Below are positions 26,407-35,324 of a stretch of 53,568 bases of DNA, piece by piece. The translations under genes and the position numbers were made by a program. The notes under the pieces were generated by a model. It worked only from the letters and a program-made list of their open reading frames with translations. It made no database searches and was not told the origin of the DNA. Numbering within the stretch: position 1 is the first letter of the stretch; each line of letters opens with the position of its first letter. This stretch comes from an uncultured Bacteroidales bacterium (GTDB lineage: Bacteria; Bacteroidota; Bacteroidia; Bacteroidales; Paludibacteraceae), in assembly GCA_946626605.1 (NCBI GenBank), contig CAMOUL010000014.1:1-53568 (forward strand), in the 5' to 3' direction.

Positions 26407-26462
26407 TTAGTAAAAAGTCGAAAGTCGAAAGTCGAAAGACCGCGGCAGAGCCGCTCAAAGAC
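26407..26462. repeat. GTCGAAA/GACCGC repeat, intergenic copy
   Basis: AAAAGTCGAAAGTCGAAAG, TCGAAAGACCGC, GGCAGAGCC and GCTCAAAG: three GTCGAAA words followed by a GACCGC...GCTCAAAG core. It fills the gap between ruvB and the ATPase gene. Confidence 0.7.
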
Positions 26463-26469
26463 AATAGAC

Positions 26470-27147
26470 TTAATTTTGGGTTTTTTCGTGAAAGAGGGTT
26501 TCTAAATCGGGTATCTGGTTGATAGGTAGGTCGGCCTTGATGGTGCCGTGGTCGAGAATGATGACTCGGTCGCACATCTCGCGGACCTCCTGAAGGATAT
26601 GGGTGGACAAAATCACGGAGCGTGATTCGCCCGACAGGCTCTTAATGAGGGCACGTATCTCGACGAGTTGGTTGGGGTCGAGGCCGGTGGTGGGTTCATC
26701 GAGGATGAGGAGCTCGGGGTCACCGAGGAGCGCCTGGGCGAGCCCTACGCGTTGGCGGTAGCCTTTGGAGAGCTCACGGATGTGTTTGTGACGCTCGGGG
26801 GAGAGGCCGACAAGGTCTATCAGAGTAGAAAGACCGCTACGCTCAAAGTCGAAAGTCGAAAGACGTGAGGCGGAATATGTCATTTGTGCCATGAAAGCGA
26901 GATACTCAGTCACGTACATGTCCTCGTAAAGGGGGTTGTTCTCCGGCAGATAACCGATACGAGAGGGGGCGGAGACGGTACCGGAGTCAGCAGACCAGAG
27001 GCCAATGAGGATCTTCATGAGGGTCGATTTGCCGGCACCGTTAGGTCCCAGCAGGCCAACGATCTGGCCTGCGGGGATCTCCAGGGAGACGTCGTTCAGC
27101 ACTTTCTGCGAGCCGAAAGACTTGGATATATGTTGTAAGGACACCAT
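26470..27147 (-). CDS. ABC transporter ATP-binding protein, GldA-like, short form
   Basis: 225 residues. ATPase motifs are complete: Walker [10 protein letters not shown] (34-42), a Q-loop-equivalent [10 protein letters not shown] (68-77), signature LSKGYRQR (126-133), Walker B LLILDEP (146-152) and the H-loop in LSTHIL. It resembles GldA-type exporters, but GldA is near 300 residues; the C-terminal extension is absent and no permease gene lies beside it. Residues about 91-108 ([16 protein letters not shown]) are encoded by a GTCGAAA/GACCGC repeat copy that has inserted in frame between the helical domain strands. It lies between the PII-like gene and ruvB on the same strand. Transported substrate is unknown. 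Confidence 0.85.
   Translation of the reverse strand: MVSLQHISKSFGSQKVLNDVSLEIPAGQIVGLLGPNGAGKSTLMKILIGLWSADSGTVSAPSRIGYLPENNPLYEDMYVTEYLAFMAQMTYSASRLSTFDFERSGLSTLIDLVGLSPERHKHIRELSKGYRQRVGLAQALLGDPELLILDEPTTGLDPNQLVEIRALIKSLSGESRSVILSTHILQEVREMCDRVIILDHGTIKADLPINQIPDLETLFHEKTQN
26818..26871. repeat. GTCGAAA/GACCGC repeat inserted in frame in the GldA-like gene
   Basis: AGAGTAGAAAGACCGCTACG followed by CTCAAAGTCGAAAGTCGAAAG. It has the same core as the intergenic copy (GACCGC...GCTCAAAG) with two trailing GTCGAAA words, translated without a frameshift. Confidence 0.75.
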
Positions 27148-27149
27148 AT

Positions 27150-27182
27150 TAGTCGAAAGTCAAAAGTCGAAAGTCGAAAGAC
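27150..27182. repeat. GTCGAAA repeat, intergenic copy
   Basis: AGTCGAAAGTCAAAAGTCG followed by AAAGTCGAAAGAC: four word copies filling the gap between the PII-like gene and the ATPase gene. Confidence 0.7.
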
Positions 27183-27476
27183 TTAGACAGTAGCTACTAT
27201 ATCCCAGACGAAGGCGCGGACGCCGACTTCTTCGTTACGGAGGTCGAGTTTCTTGATGGACTCAAGGAGCGCAGGGAGCTGTTCCTCCTCCACGACGGTG
27301 ATGACGCAGGAGTTCATCTCCGGCCAGGCGTGCGTACCGCGACGGGGTTCACCGCCGTTGGTTCCGCGACCCTGGACCTGCTCAAAGAACGTGAAGCCGC
27401 GGATTCCTAACACGTCCAACATATATTCGACACGACCTGTATTGGCCTGATTAAAAACGATCATTACAGATTTCAT
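27183..27476 (-). CDS. PII-like (GlnB-fold) small protein coupled to an RND pump
   Basis: 97 residues from ATG 27476, which overlaps the RND stop as ATGA; the frame is open further upstream but only as a shadow of the pump gene. The alternation KSVMIVFNQANTGRVEYMLDV ... GFTFFEQVQGRGT ... CVITVVEEEQLPALLESIKKL ... GVRAFVWDIV fits a ferredoxin-like PII or CutA fold; the GRGTNGGEPRRGTHAWPE loop occupies the T-loop place. The Tyr of classical GlnB T-loops is not seen, so it is not a nitrogen regulator proper. The overlap with the pump gene suggests it modulates or senses for the pump. Confidence 0.65.
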   Translation of the reverse strand: MKSVMIVFNQANTGRVEYMLDVLGIRGFTFFEQVQGRGTNGGEPRRGTHAWPEMNSCVITVVEEEQLPALLESIKKLDLRNEEVGVRAFVWDIVATV

Positions 27477-30400
27477 TTCTCGTCTCCTTTCTTTACTTTG
27501 AGGTCCATGAAGATGAATTTCTTGCGGAGGGCTTCCTGCTTGTCGCGGTCGCCGTGACGGGACATAACGCCGTAGAGGACAGGCACGACATACAAGGTCA
27601 GGAAGGTCGAGACGGTCAGACCGCCGATGACGACGATACCTAACGGTTGCCACATCTCGGCACCTTCACCGGACGAGACCGCCATCGGGATCATACCGAG
27701 GATGGTAGTGAACGCCGTCATGAGCACCGGACGGATACGGCTCCGACCCGACATCTGGATAGCCTGGTTCAACTCGTATCCACGCTCACGCATGAGGTTG
27801 ATATAGTCCACGAGCACGATACCGTTCTTGACGACGATACCCACCAGAAGCACCAGACCCAGCGCACCGATCATATCCAGCGAACGGCCGGTGAGCCAAA
27901 GGGCGATGATGACACCCGAGAGGGCAAACGGAATGGTGAACATGATGATCGCCGGCATACGGAGGGACTCGAACTGCGAGGCCATGACGATATACACAAG
28001 CATGATAATCATCAGACCGAGAAGGATCATGTCGTGGAACGTGTCCTGCTGGGTCTCGACATTACCGCCGATATGGGTAGAATAGCCTACAGGCAGATCC
28101 AGTTGCGGCACCACCTCTGAAGTGATTGCATTAGCCAGTTCGCCGAGGGTAGTGTTGTACGGCGTAGCCTTGACGGTGACGATACGCTGACGCGCCTTAC
28201 GCTCGATGGTAGGCGGCGCCCAGTACTCACCGACGGAAGCTACTTCAGTCAGTTTGACGGACTTGCCGGTAGCGGTAGGAATAGAGAGGTTGAGGATATC
28301 CGAGATGGAGTTGCGGTCCTCCTCCTCGAGACGCACGACGATATCGTACTCCGAGCCGTCATCCTTGAGGTAACCGCAGGACATACCCGCTACGCGGTTA
28401 CGGAGGTAGGTGGAGATCGTAGCCGAGGAGAGCCCCAGACGGGAGGCTTTCTCCTTATCGACGGTGATCTTGATATCCGGACGGTCGTCCTCACGGCTGA
28501 TATTCACATCGCGGGCACCGGGCAGTTGGGAGATCAACTGACGGCACTGCTCCGCCAACTGGGAGGTCTTATCGAAATCATAACCGTAGATCTCCAGATC
28601 GACCGTATTGCCGTTACCACCGGGGCCGCCGGAGGAGACGACGCACTGGTACTCGTTGATCTCCGGATAGGATGCCATCTCCTGACGGAGAATCTCTGCG
28701 ATGGTCCATATATCGCGGTCGCGCTCCCATTTCTTAGGCAGACGGATGGTCATCTGGATCTTGTTGTTCATCGTGGACGAGAAAAGCGCCGCGATGGTAG
28801 CGTCGTCGTTGGAACCGGCGGAGGTGTTGATCAGCTGGATCTCCGGAACGAGTTCCACAAACCGTGCCTCCAGATGACGTGCGGTCTTGAGGGTCTCCTC
28901 AATACGCGTACCGCGCTGCAGTTTGACGGTCACGGAGAGACGGCCGTTATCCTGTTGTTGCATAAAGTCCGTACCGATCTTCCCCATGAACGCAGGAGTG
29001 AGCGAGAGGCCGAAGAAAGCCAGAAGGATAAGGAAGGTGACGAATTTATGATTGAGGCACCATCCTAACGACCTCGCGTAATACTCATCGATGACGTCCA
29101 GCGCACGAACGACGGTACGCTCGTACCAGCCCTTCTTGCCTGCCTCGTCGTCCACCAGGTTTCCTTGCTCGTCCACGTGCACTTTCTTCGCCTTGAGCAG
29201 CTTGGAACAGAGCATCGGGGTAAGGGAGATAGCCACGAGCGTCGAGGTACAGCATACGACGGTCACGATCCATCCGAGTTCGTGGAACATGATTCCCGCC
29301 ATGCCGGAGAGCATCGTCAGGGGCACGAACACCGCCACGAGCACGAGGGTCGTCGCGATGACGGATACCCATACCTCGTTGGTAGCGTAGATAGACGCCT
29401 CATGCGGATCCTCGCCACGCTCCACGTGACGGGTGATATTCTCCAGGACGACAATCGCGTCATCCACCACCATACCGATCGCGATAGTCAGTGAACAAAG
29501 CGAGATGATATTGAGGCTCGAATCCGCCAAACCGAGGTAGATAAACGCCACGATCAGGGCGATAGGAATAGTAATACCGATGATGATGGTAGCACGCCAT
29601 TTGCCGAGGAAGAAGAGCACGACGAGCACGACGAAGAGGAGGGCGTAAAGCACTGACTCTTCGAGGGAGTTGATGGAGTTCTGGATATTCTCCGAGGAGT
29701 CGTAGATCTTCTCTATCTTCACATCCGTAGGCAGCTGTTTCTGTATCTTCGCCAGTTCGGCGCGCACGTCGCGGCAGACCTGTACGGTGTTGGCTCCGGT
29801 CTGCTTGGCGATGATCAGACGCACCGCCTCACGGCCGTTGGTCTTCTCGTCCAGCGAGAGGTCCTTGATAGTATCCTTGACGGTAGCGATATCGCGGATG
29901 AAGACCTGCTGACCTTGCGGCGACATGGCAACCATCAGGTTCTCGATCTCCGAGGACTCGATATACTCGCTCCGCACCTGCATCTGGTATTGCTCCTGCG
30001 GCATCTTGATGGTACCGGAAGAGAGGTTGAGGTTGTTCGCCGTAACGACTTGACCCACCTGCTCCAGGGTAATACCGTAGGCATCGAGTTTCTCCTGGTC
30101 GATATTGACATAGACATAGCGGTCCGGCGCACCCGAGAGGGAGATATTTCCGATACCGTCAATATGGTTCAACTGCGGCACCACCTCGTCGTTGAGGATC
30201 TTATCCAAACCCGCATAGGTCTCATCCGCCGTGATGGAGTACTGGCAGATAGGCATCGAACTCGTGGAGAGTTTGAAGATCACCGGTTTGGCGCAGTTGT
30301 CCGGCAGGTTGTTCGCCGCCATATCCACGAACGAACGGACGTCGTTGACGGCTTCGTCCATGTTCTCACCCCACTCCAGCTCCAGCGTCACCACGGAGAT

Positions 30401-30661
30401 ATTATCCTTGGACTGCGAAGTGATATGCTTCAGGTGATCGACGGAGGTCAAGGCATTCTCCATGATCTTCGTCACGTTCGTCTCCATCTCGCTCGCCGAT
30501 GCGCCCGGATAGGTGGTCATCACCGTGATATACGGCGGATCCATCTCCGGGAACTGGTCTATCGGCAGTTTCAGGAAACTGTATATACCGATCACGATCA
30601 CCGCCACAAAGATCAGGGCGGTCGTTACCGGTTTTTCTATTGCACTCTTATAAATTGCCAT
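27473..30661 (-). CDS. RND-family efflux pump, inner-membrane subunit (HAE-1 type)
   Basis: 1062 residues. Twelve membrane segments and two large periplasmic loops are as in AcrB: IEKPVTTALIFVAVIVIGIY near the start, the FPEMDPPYITV entry motif, and the proton-relay Asp pair in MVVDDAIVVLEN near residue 405. The second half repeats the layout with GIVVKNGIVLVDYINLMRERG near 970. It works with the adaptor (30674) and TolC-like gene (31771) to export compounds from the periplasm. The next gene overlaps by ATGA. Substrate is unknown; TetR at the head of the unit suggests induction by the exported compound. Confidence 0.95.
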   Translation of the reverse strand: MAIYKSAIEKPVTTALIFVAVIVIGIYSFLKLPIDQFPEMDPPYITVMTTYPGASASEMETNVTKIMENALTSVDHLKHITSQSKDNISVVTLELEWGENMDEAVNDVRSFVDMAANNLPDNCAKPVIFKLSTSSMPICQYSITADETYAGLDKILNDEVVPQLNHIDGIGNISLSGAPDRYVYVNIDQEKLDAYGITLEQVGQVVTANNLNLSSGTIKMPQEQYQMQVRSEYIESSEIENLMVAMSPQGQQVFIRDIATVKDTIKDLSLDEKTNGREAVRLIIAKQTGANTVQVCRDVRAELAKIQKQLPTDVKIEKIYDSSENIQNSINSLEESVLYALLFVVLVVLFFLGKWRATIIIGITIPIALIVAFIYLGLADSSLNIISLCSLTIAIGMVVDDAIVVLENITRHVERGEDPHEASIYATNEVWVSVIATTLVLVAVFVPLTMLSGMAGIMFHELGWIVTVVCCTSTLVAISLTPMLCSKLLKAKKVHVDEQGNLVDDEAGKKGWYERTVVRALDVIDEYYARSLGWCLNHKFVTFLILLAFFGLSLTPAFMGKIGTDFMQQQDNGRLSVTVKLQRGTRIEETLKTARHLEARFVELVPEIQLINTSAGSNDDATIAALFSSTMNNKIQMTIRLPKKWERDRDIWTIAEILRQEMASYPEINEYQCVVSSGGPGGNGNTVDLEIYGYDFDKTSQLAEQCRQLISQLPGARDVNISREDDRPDIKITVDKEKASRLGLSSATISTYLRNRVAGMSCGYLKDDGSEYDIVVRLEEEDRNSISDILNLSIPTATGKSVKLTEVASVGEYWAPPTIERKARQRIVTVKATPYNTTLGELANAITSEVVPQLDLPVGYSTHIGGNVETQQDTFHDMILLGLMIIMLVYIVMASQFESLRMPAIIMFTIPFALSGVIIALWLTGRSLDMIGALGLVLLVGIVVKNGIVLVDYINLMRERGYELNQAIQMSGRSRIRPVLMTAFTTILGMIPMAVSSGEGAEMWQPLGIVVIGGLTVSTFLTLYVVPVLYGVMSRHGDRDKQEALRKKFIFMDLKVKKGDEK

Positions 30662-30673
30662 AATTTTTCGGGA

Positions 30674-31687
30674 TTATTTTACGATATTGACTTTGACGCC
30701 ATCGACGAGTTTGTGCTGGCCGGTAGTGACGACCTCTACGCCGGGAACGATCTCCGGGGCGATGATCTCTATATCCTGGTCAAAACGCTGACCGAGGGTG
30801 ACGGCTACGCGTTTGGCGCGTCCGTCCTCCACGATGAACACATAACGGTCATTCGCGCCGACGAGTTTCTCCACCGCCTGATAAGGGATGATGAGGGCGT
30901 TCGCCTTGCCCAGACCGATGGTCGTCGTCACGTACATACCCGGACGCAAGAGATTCCTGGAGTTCGGGATGACGATCTTACATTGGAAGGTATGGGACGA
31001 GGGATCGATAGTCGGATAGACCACCTCTACCGTCGCCGGGAAAGTCTGACCCGGATAGATCTCCGTCGCGAGCGTCAGCTTCATGCCGGCTTTGAAGAGC
31101 GGGAAGTAGGTCTCCGGGATAGCGACGAGCGCTTTGAGGCGGTCCAGCTGGGTAAGAACGAGTATCGGCTGACCGCCGTAGAGTTCCCCGTCCTCGTAGT
31201 TCTTGGCGGAGATGACGCCTGCAAACGGTGCCTTGACATAGGTGTTGGTCTCCAGGAACTCCAGCTGCTCCTTGGTGGAGTTATACTGGGTCGTGATCTG
31301 GTCATACTGCTGCTGGGTAGCCGAACCGGTCTTGAGCAACATCTCGATACGGTTCTTCTCGATAGTGAGGTTCGCCATGGAGATCTTCGTAGTCTTGTAC
31401 TGGGTCTGGTCCATGCGCACGAGGTCGCTGCCGGCAGAGACGCGATCGCCCACCTCACGGTAGATATGCTCGATCTTACCGGTCAGAGAGGGTGCCACGT
31501 TCTGGGTGATATAACCTTGAAGGTTCGTCGAGACGGATATCTCACGCTCGATCTCGCGGGGCTGGAGGACGGTGGTGCGGACCTGCTCTACGCGTTCCTC
31601 TTCCTGGGTTGCTGTTTCTTTGGACTTGCCGCACGCCATGAGGGTCAGGGCAGCAAGAGAGTACATAAAAATCTTTTTCTTAGCCAT
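30674..31687 (-). CDS. RND periplasmic adaptor lipoprotein (membrane fusion protein)
   Basis: 337 residues from ATG 31687, chosen because it starts a lipoprotein signal (MAKKKIFMYSLAALTLMAC, lipobox LMAC); the frame is open to 31714. The lipoyl/barrel-sandwich half has GYITQNVAPSLTGKIEHIYREVGDRVSAGSDL, then a helical hairpin (about 95-150), the second lipoyl half TYVKAPFAGVISAKNYEDGELY, and a beta-barrel region with FPATVEVVYPTIDPSSHTFQ. It bridges the RND pump to the outer-membrane channel. It lies 12 bp before the pump gene. Confidence 0.93.
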   Translation of the reverse strand: MAKKKIFMYSLAALTLMACGKSKETATQEEERVEQVRTTVLQPREIEREISVSTNLQGYITQNVAPSLTGKIEHIYREVGDRVSAGSDLVRMDQTQYKTTKISMANLTIEKNRIEMLLKTGSATQQQYDQITTQYNSTKEQLEFLETNTYVKAPFAGVISAKNYEDGELYGGQPILVLTQLDRLKALVAIPETYFPLFKAGMKLTLATEIYPGQTFPATVEVVYPTIDPSSHTFQCKIVIPNSRNLLRPGMYVTTTIGLGKANALIIPYQAVEKLVGANDRYVFIVEDGRAKRVAVTLGQRFDQDIEIIAPEIVPGVEVVTTGQHKLVDGVKVNIVK

Positions 31688-31724
31688 AAAGGCACGATTA
31701 ACTTCGTTCTTCATATTGGGTAGT

Positions 31725-31772
31725 ATTTTTTTTCGATATTTCGATATGTCGATATTTCGGTATTTCGAAATT
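31725..31772. repeat. direct repeat (TCGATATT words)
   Basis: TTTTTTTCGATATTTCGAT, ATGTCGATATTTCGGTATTTCG: four copies of a TTCGATAT word between the TolC and adaptor genes. It is the same word as at 17057-17086. Confidence 0.65.
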
Positions 31773-33114
31773 ATTTATTGAGGAACTCTTCGAGTTCGGA
31801 TTGTGCATTGATGAGGGTGAGCATCGCCTGTACGTAGGTCGATTGCGCATTGATGAGGTCGTTGGAGGCGTTGGTAAGTTCGATATTCGACGCTGCGCCC
31901 CATTTGAATTTCTCCGTGGAGGAGTTGAAGACGCGCTGGGTGACCTCGATATTCTCTTTCTCGTTGAGGTAGGTCTCGTAGGCGTTGGTGAGGTCGAAAC
32001 AGAGCTGGCGATACTGGATCTCGAGGTTTCCCGAGGTCTCAGAGAGGGTATTTTTCGCCTCCTCGAGTGCGATCTTCTTCTCCACCACTGCCGCGGCGCG
32101 CTTACCGGACGACCAGAGCGGCATCTTGACGGTCACCTGAACGACGTTCGGAGGCGTCATACGCATACCTCCTTCGCCATAGTACTTCTGGTTCTGGTAG
32201 TTATAGGCGAGCGCCACGGTCGGTCCGTATGCCCAGCCTGCCATGTGGACGTTACGTTTGGCGAGTTCGACCTGTTGCTGGAGGAGTTGGTAGTTGAGAT
32301 TATTCTCGATGGCGAAGTCCTGGCTCAGCAGTTCCAAGACGCGCTCCGGAGAGAGCACTTCGTCCATATTCTCCGTCAGCACGAGTTCGGTCTCTACCGG
32401 CACGTTCAGCAGCACCTTGAGGCTGTTGGTTGCGAGTTCGACATTTCGTTTCTGGGCGTTAATATTATTCTTGAGAGTGTTGACACGCACGCGAATCTGG
32501 TCGGCTGAGGTCTGTTCGGCTGCTCCGACATTCACTGCGTTCTGGGTCATCTGCTCGAGGCCTTGGATATTGACAAGGCTGGAGTCTAAGAGTCCGGTGA
32601 TACTCTGGAGCGCCAAGACGGAGACGTAGGCGCTCATGACGCTGCTACGCAGTTCGTTCTCGGATTTCTCAAGGGAGATCTTCTTCATCTTGATGGCTAC
32701 GTTATTAAGCAGTGCCCCGACGATACCCTGCCCGTTGATACCTACCGTAGCCGTCACGCCCAAAGCGCCGACGTTCGGCATGTTGATCTTCACATCGTTG
32801 CCCATCATGGACAGCGTGGCGCTATAGCCCAGATAGTTGCTGTAGGAGTAACTACCATCTACCGACGGCAGCAATGAAGCGATCGTTTGCCAACGCTGCG
32901 CGTAGGCTTCCTGCACCGCGAGGGATGCGTTTCTGAGGCTGCGGTTCTGCTTCACCGCAAAATCCTGCGCCTCGTTGAGCGAGAGACGCAACAATGCCGG
33001 CACACTGTCCTGCGATCGTTGCGCACTACGCGTCGCCGCCATCACATGATCCTCTGCCATGAGAGAAACGCTACTTATCAGCGAAGCGGCTAAAATTAAA
33101 AAAAGTTTCTTCAT
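31771..33114 (-). CDS. TolC-family outer-membrane channel of the efflux system
   Basis: 447 residues with signal peptide MKKLFLILAASLISSVSLMA. It has the two long coiled-coil repeats of the OEP family, seen in LRLSLNEAQDFAVKQNRSLRNASLAVQEAYAQRW near residue 42 and ALEEAKNTLSETSGNLEIQYRQL near 345. It forms the trimeric exit duct for the RND pump. It is the second gene of the TetR-led unit, with a 57-bp gap to tetR and 57 bp to the ATG of the adaptor at 31687. Confidence 0.92.
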   Translation of the reverse strand: MKKLFLILAASLISSVSLMAEDHVMAATRSAQRSQDSVPALLRLSLNEAQDFAVKQNRSLRNASLAVQEAYAQRWQTIASLLPSVDGSYSYSNYLGYSATLSMMGNDVKINMPNVGALGVTATVGINGQGIVGALLNNVAIKMKKISLEKSENELRSSVMSAYVSVLALQSITGLLDSSLVNIQGLEQMTQNAVNVGAAEQTSADQIRVRVNTLKNNINAQKRNVELATNSLKVLLNVPVETELVLTENMDEVLSPERVLELLSQDFAIENNLNYQLLQQQVELAKRNVHMAGWAYGPTVALAYNYQNQKYYGEGGMRMTPPNVVQVTVKMPLWSSGKRAAAVVEKKIALEEAKNTLSETSGNLEIQYRQLCFDLTNAYETYLNEKENIEVTQRVFNSSTEKFKWGAASNIELTNASNDLINAQSTYVQAMLTLINAQSELEEFLNK

Positions 33115-33170
33115 ATATATTATTTATTTTTTTCGTTATAACGGGATGACGTAATTACGGGGTTACGGGG

Positions 33171-33812
33171 TCAGTTATAGAGTTTCAGGCCTTCCTCGGA
33201 AAGCACGCCGCGTACGAAGACGTCCATCGCCGTGTGGCCTAATTGGTGCATATTATGCCCGTGGCCTTCGATCACCTCAAAGTCGTTGATCGCGTCGCTG
33301 TGGATCTTGGCAAAGAGCACCGCTACTAATTCTATATTAAGGTTCGCGCGCACGAGGCCCGCATGCTGCCCCATCTCCAGATAGCGCCGGATGTATTCCT
33401 TCTGGGTCTTGAAGCAATTTACCTGAAACTGCGCAAACTGCTTGGGGTAGTATTTCTTGAGGTCATAGACCAACTGCGGCACACGGCGCACGTCGTTCTT
33501 CTCCGCCTCCTGATGCTTGATGAACTTCGCTACAAGTTGCTTGAAATCGCCGGTCTTGAGGAGGTTTTCCATCTTCGACGCCATGTAGTTGATGTTCGCC
33601 TGCAGCAGCTGCTCCACCAGCTCATCTTTGGACGCGAAATAGACGTAGAAGGTCTTCTTCGACATGCCTAACTCATGGCATATATCGTCGATGGAGACGC
33701 TACGGATGCCTAAGCGAAAAAACATCTCGCCTGCCGTCTTGATGATGTTATTTACCATTTCTTTATTCACTTCGTTCATACGATCTGCTTTGCCGTATGG
33801 GTCATTTACCAT
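33171..33812 (-). CDS. TetR-family repressor of the efflux unit
   Basis: 213 residues from ATG 33812; a second ATG at 33779 (MNEVNKEMVNNII) is also possible and would remove an 11-residue leader. The N-terminal HTH is clear: IIKTAGEMFFRLGIRSVSIDDICHELGMSKKTFYVYFASKDELVEQLL. The C-terminal ligand domain is not recognisable to subfamily. It lies at the head of the TolC-adaptor-RND-PII unit behind the promoter at 33865-33895, so autoregulation and repression of efflux are likely. Confidence 0.9.
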   Translation of the reverse strand: MVNDPYGKADRMNEVNKEMVNNIIKTAGEMFFRLGIRSVSIDDICHELGMSKKTFYVYFASKDELVEQLLQANINYMASKMENLLKTGDFKQLVAKFIKHQEAEKNDVRRVPQLVYDLKKYYPKQFAQFQVNCFKTQKEYIRRYLEMGQHAGLVRANLNIELVAVLFAKIHSDAINDFEVIEGHGHNMHQLGHTAMDVFVRGVLSEEGLKLYN

Positions 33813-33864
33813 GTACCATTTATTTTGACAAGTAGTTATTTAGTCACTTTTTCAAAAGCGGGTG

Positions 33865-33895
33865 CAAAGGTACGACTTTTTTTTGATATATGCAA
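33865..33895 (-). promoter_or_regulatory. promoter of the TetR-efflux unit
   Basis: On the minus strand, TTG (33893-33895), 20 bp, TACCTTTG (33865-33872), 53 bp upstream of the first ATG. Confidence 0.75.
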
Positions 33896-34011
33896 GAAAA
33901 ATGGAAACTTTTTTCACTTTTATAGTTTCCTTGTAAACTACAGATTGCAATCTACCCCTTACTTGCATCTTATGCACCCCTTACGCGCATCTAAAGGGAG
34001 GGGTAAGGGGT

Positions 34012-34040
34012 AAAAAAAAAGAGCCTCACGAAGAGGCTCT
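34012..34040 (-). terminator. terminator of the secreted-protein gene
   Basis: Stem AGAGCCTC/GAGGCTCT (34020-34027 and 34033-34040, 5-nt loop) followed on the minus strand by nine U, 23 bp after the stop codon of the gene ending at 34063. Confidence 0.85.
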
Positions 34041-34062
34041 TGGGTTTGTAGGGACAGGTTGA

Positions 34063-35160
34063 TTAGCGAACCTGTGCGCCTTGGAGATTGTACAGTTTGT
34101 TGTCGCGAACGATGTAAACAACGCCGTCGATCATCACTTTCTGAACTTTCTCGGTCAGAGTGACGTTCTCGATGCCTTGACCACCTACTTTGGACATGGT
34201 ACCGTTAATTACCTCAATAATAATCTCTGCAGGTTTGTCTCCACTTGCTGCTTTTTTGTATTTAGCCAGCGTACCATCTAACTCAACATAGTCACCAACA
34301 GCTACTTCTTCTGCAATTTGCAGATAAGCGCCTTGGATAACACCAGCCTTAGCGCCCTTTGTATCGCTTAGCCATGCGCTCTGCTTACCATTATTAGCAG
34401 AATAAGCGTACGTTACATAACCACGAACCTTGACAGCACCGCCCTCAACTGTTGCTTTTTCCGCTTCAGGATCAGCAATGTTAGCAGCAGCCGTTACTGC
34501 ATCTGCGCAAGAGATAACACCTTCAGGCAGTTCAGGAGTATCACCACCGGGTTGAGGAGTGATGCCGCCTTCACCATGAGCCTGACCAGCTTCACCCTCA
34601 ATACGGAGGTGAGCGATGAACTTCTGCGAAGGAACATTGTTGAAGGAGATGTGGATGGTCTGGATGTCGCCATCAGGAAGAGTGAACTCTACCGGAGAGG
34701 TAACGAGCTTGTTACCCAATGCGAGATCAACAGTCGGGAACGTTGTGCCGTTAACGGTAACAGCCATCGTGCTCAGGTCACCACCGTCAGCCTCAGTCGA
34801 GCAGATATCGAACATCAGTTTGCAGTTTACTGCGCCCTCAACGATAGCACCTTCTTTACCACCAAGATAGAGATAGCACTCGTCAGCAGCCTTGTTTGCA
34901 GCAAAGAAGAAACCGATCGAGTTATCGGCATCACCATTCAGTTTTTTGTTACGAACAGAACAGTAGTAGCTTCCAACAGAGTCGTACGCATAGACGAAAT
35001 TACCTGCTTCATACCATTGGCTAGCATAGGGCCATTGGTTGCTAAAATCAGCCTTGTTAATGTAACTACCGTTCTTGTCGAGCGATTCACTCCAGATCAC
35101 ATCTGCACTTGCACTAACTGCGAAAAGTACTGCAGCTACGAAAGTAAAAAATTTCTTCAT
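34063..35160 (-). CDS. secreted protein with OB-fold-like domain and C-terminal sorting-like motif
   Basis: 365 residues with signal peptide MKKFFTFVAAVLFAVSASA. The N-terminal part (about 20-200) looks like a beta-sandwich domain: IWSESLDKNGSYIN, SIGFFFAANKAADECYLYLGG. After a Gly/Pro-rich linker (about 198-215) there is an OB-fold-like segment (about 218-330; VEGGAVKVRGYVTYAYSANN, GDYVELDGTLAKYKKA). It ends in VMIDGVVYIVRDNKLYNLQGAQVR, the shared C-terminal motif. No catalytic residues are recognised. It is a single-gene unit with its own promoter and terminator. Surface location is inferred. Confidence 0.75.
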   Translation of the reverse strand: MKKFFTFVAAVLFAVSASADVIWSESLDKNGSYINKADFSNQWPYASQWYEAGNFVYAYDSVGSYYCSVRNKKLNGDADNSIGFFFAANKAADECYLYLGGKEGAIVEGAVNCKLMFDICSTEADGGDLSTMAVTVNGTTFPTVDLALGNKLVTSPVEFTLPDGDIQTIHISFNNVPSQKFIAHLRIEGEAGQAHGEGGITPQPGGDTPELPEGVISCADAVTAAANIADPEAEKATVEGGAVKVRGYVTYAYSANNGKQSAWLSDTKGAKAGVIQGAYLQIAEEVAVGDYVELDGTLAKYKKAASGDKPAEIIIEVINGTMSKVGGQGIENVTLTEKVQKVMIDGVVYIVRDNKLYNLQGAQVR

Positions 35161-35247
35161 GATTTGAAAAGTTTTAAAGATTAAATAAAAAAATTAGTTA
35201 ATATATGTTCTATAACATAAAAGTTTTCTATATTTCTGTTTTCGGTG

Positions 35248-35278
35248 CAAAATTACAAATTTATTTTGATATGTGCAA
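35248..35278 (-). promoter_or_regulatory. promoter of the secreted-protein gene, overlapping a divergent promoter
   Basis: On the minus strand, TTG (35276-35278), 20 bp, TAATTTTG (35248-35255). It shares bases with the plus-strand promoter at 35266-35295. Confidence 0.6.
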
Positions 35279-35295
35279 ATTTTTTTGTACCTTTG
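35266..35295 (+). promoter_or_regulatory. promoter of the response regulator-recF operon
   Basis: TTG (35266-35268), 19 bp, TACCTTTG (35288-35295), 30 bp upstream of ATG 35325. It rules out the longer frame start at 35205. Confidence 0.75.
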
Positions 35296-35324
35296 TGCCG
35301 TTTTTTAGTAAAAAGACCAAAAAG

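Noticed and set aside
29915..31723. Long plus-strand frame (602 codons) opposite the RND and adaptor genes
   Set aside because: It is antisense to two well-recognised proteins, has no signal of its own and the composition of a codon-bias shadow. The same holds for plus-strand frames at 7012-8268, 12028-12954, 14586-15653 and 41166-42281.
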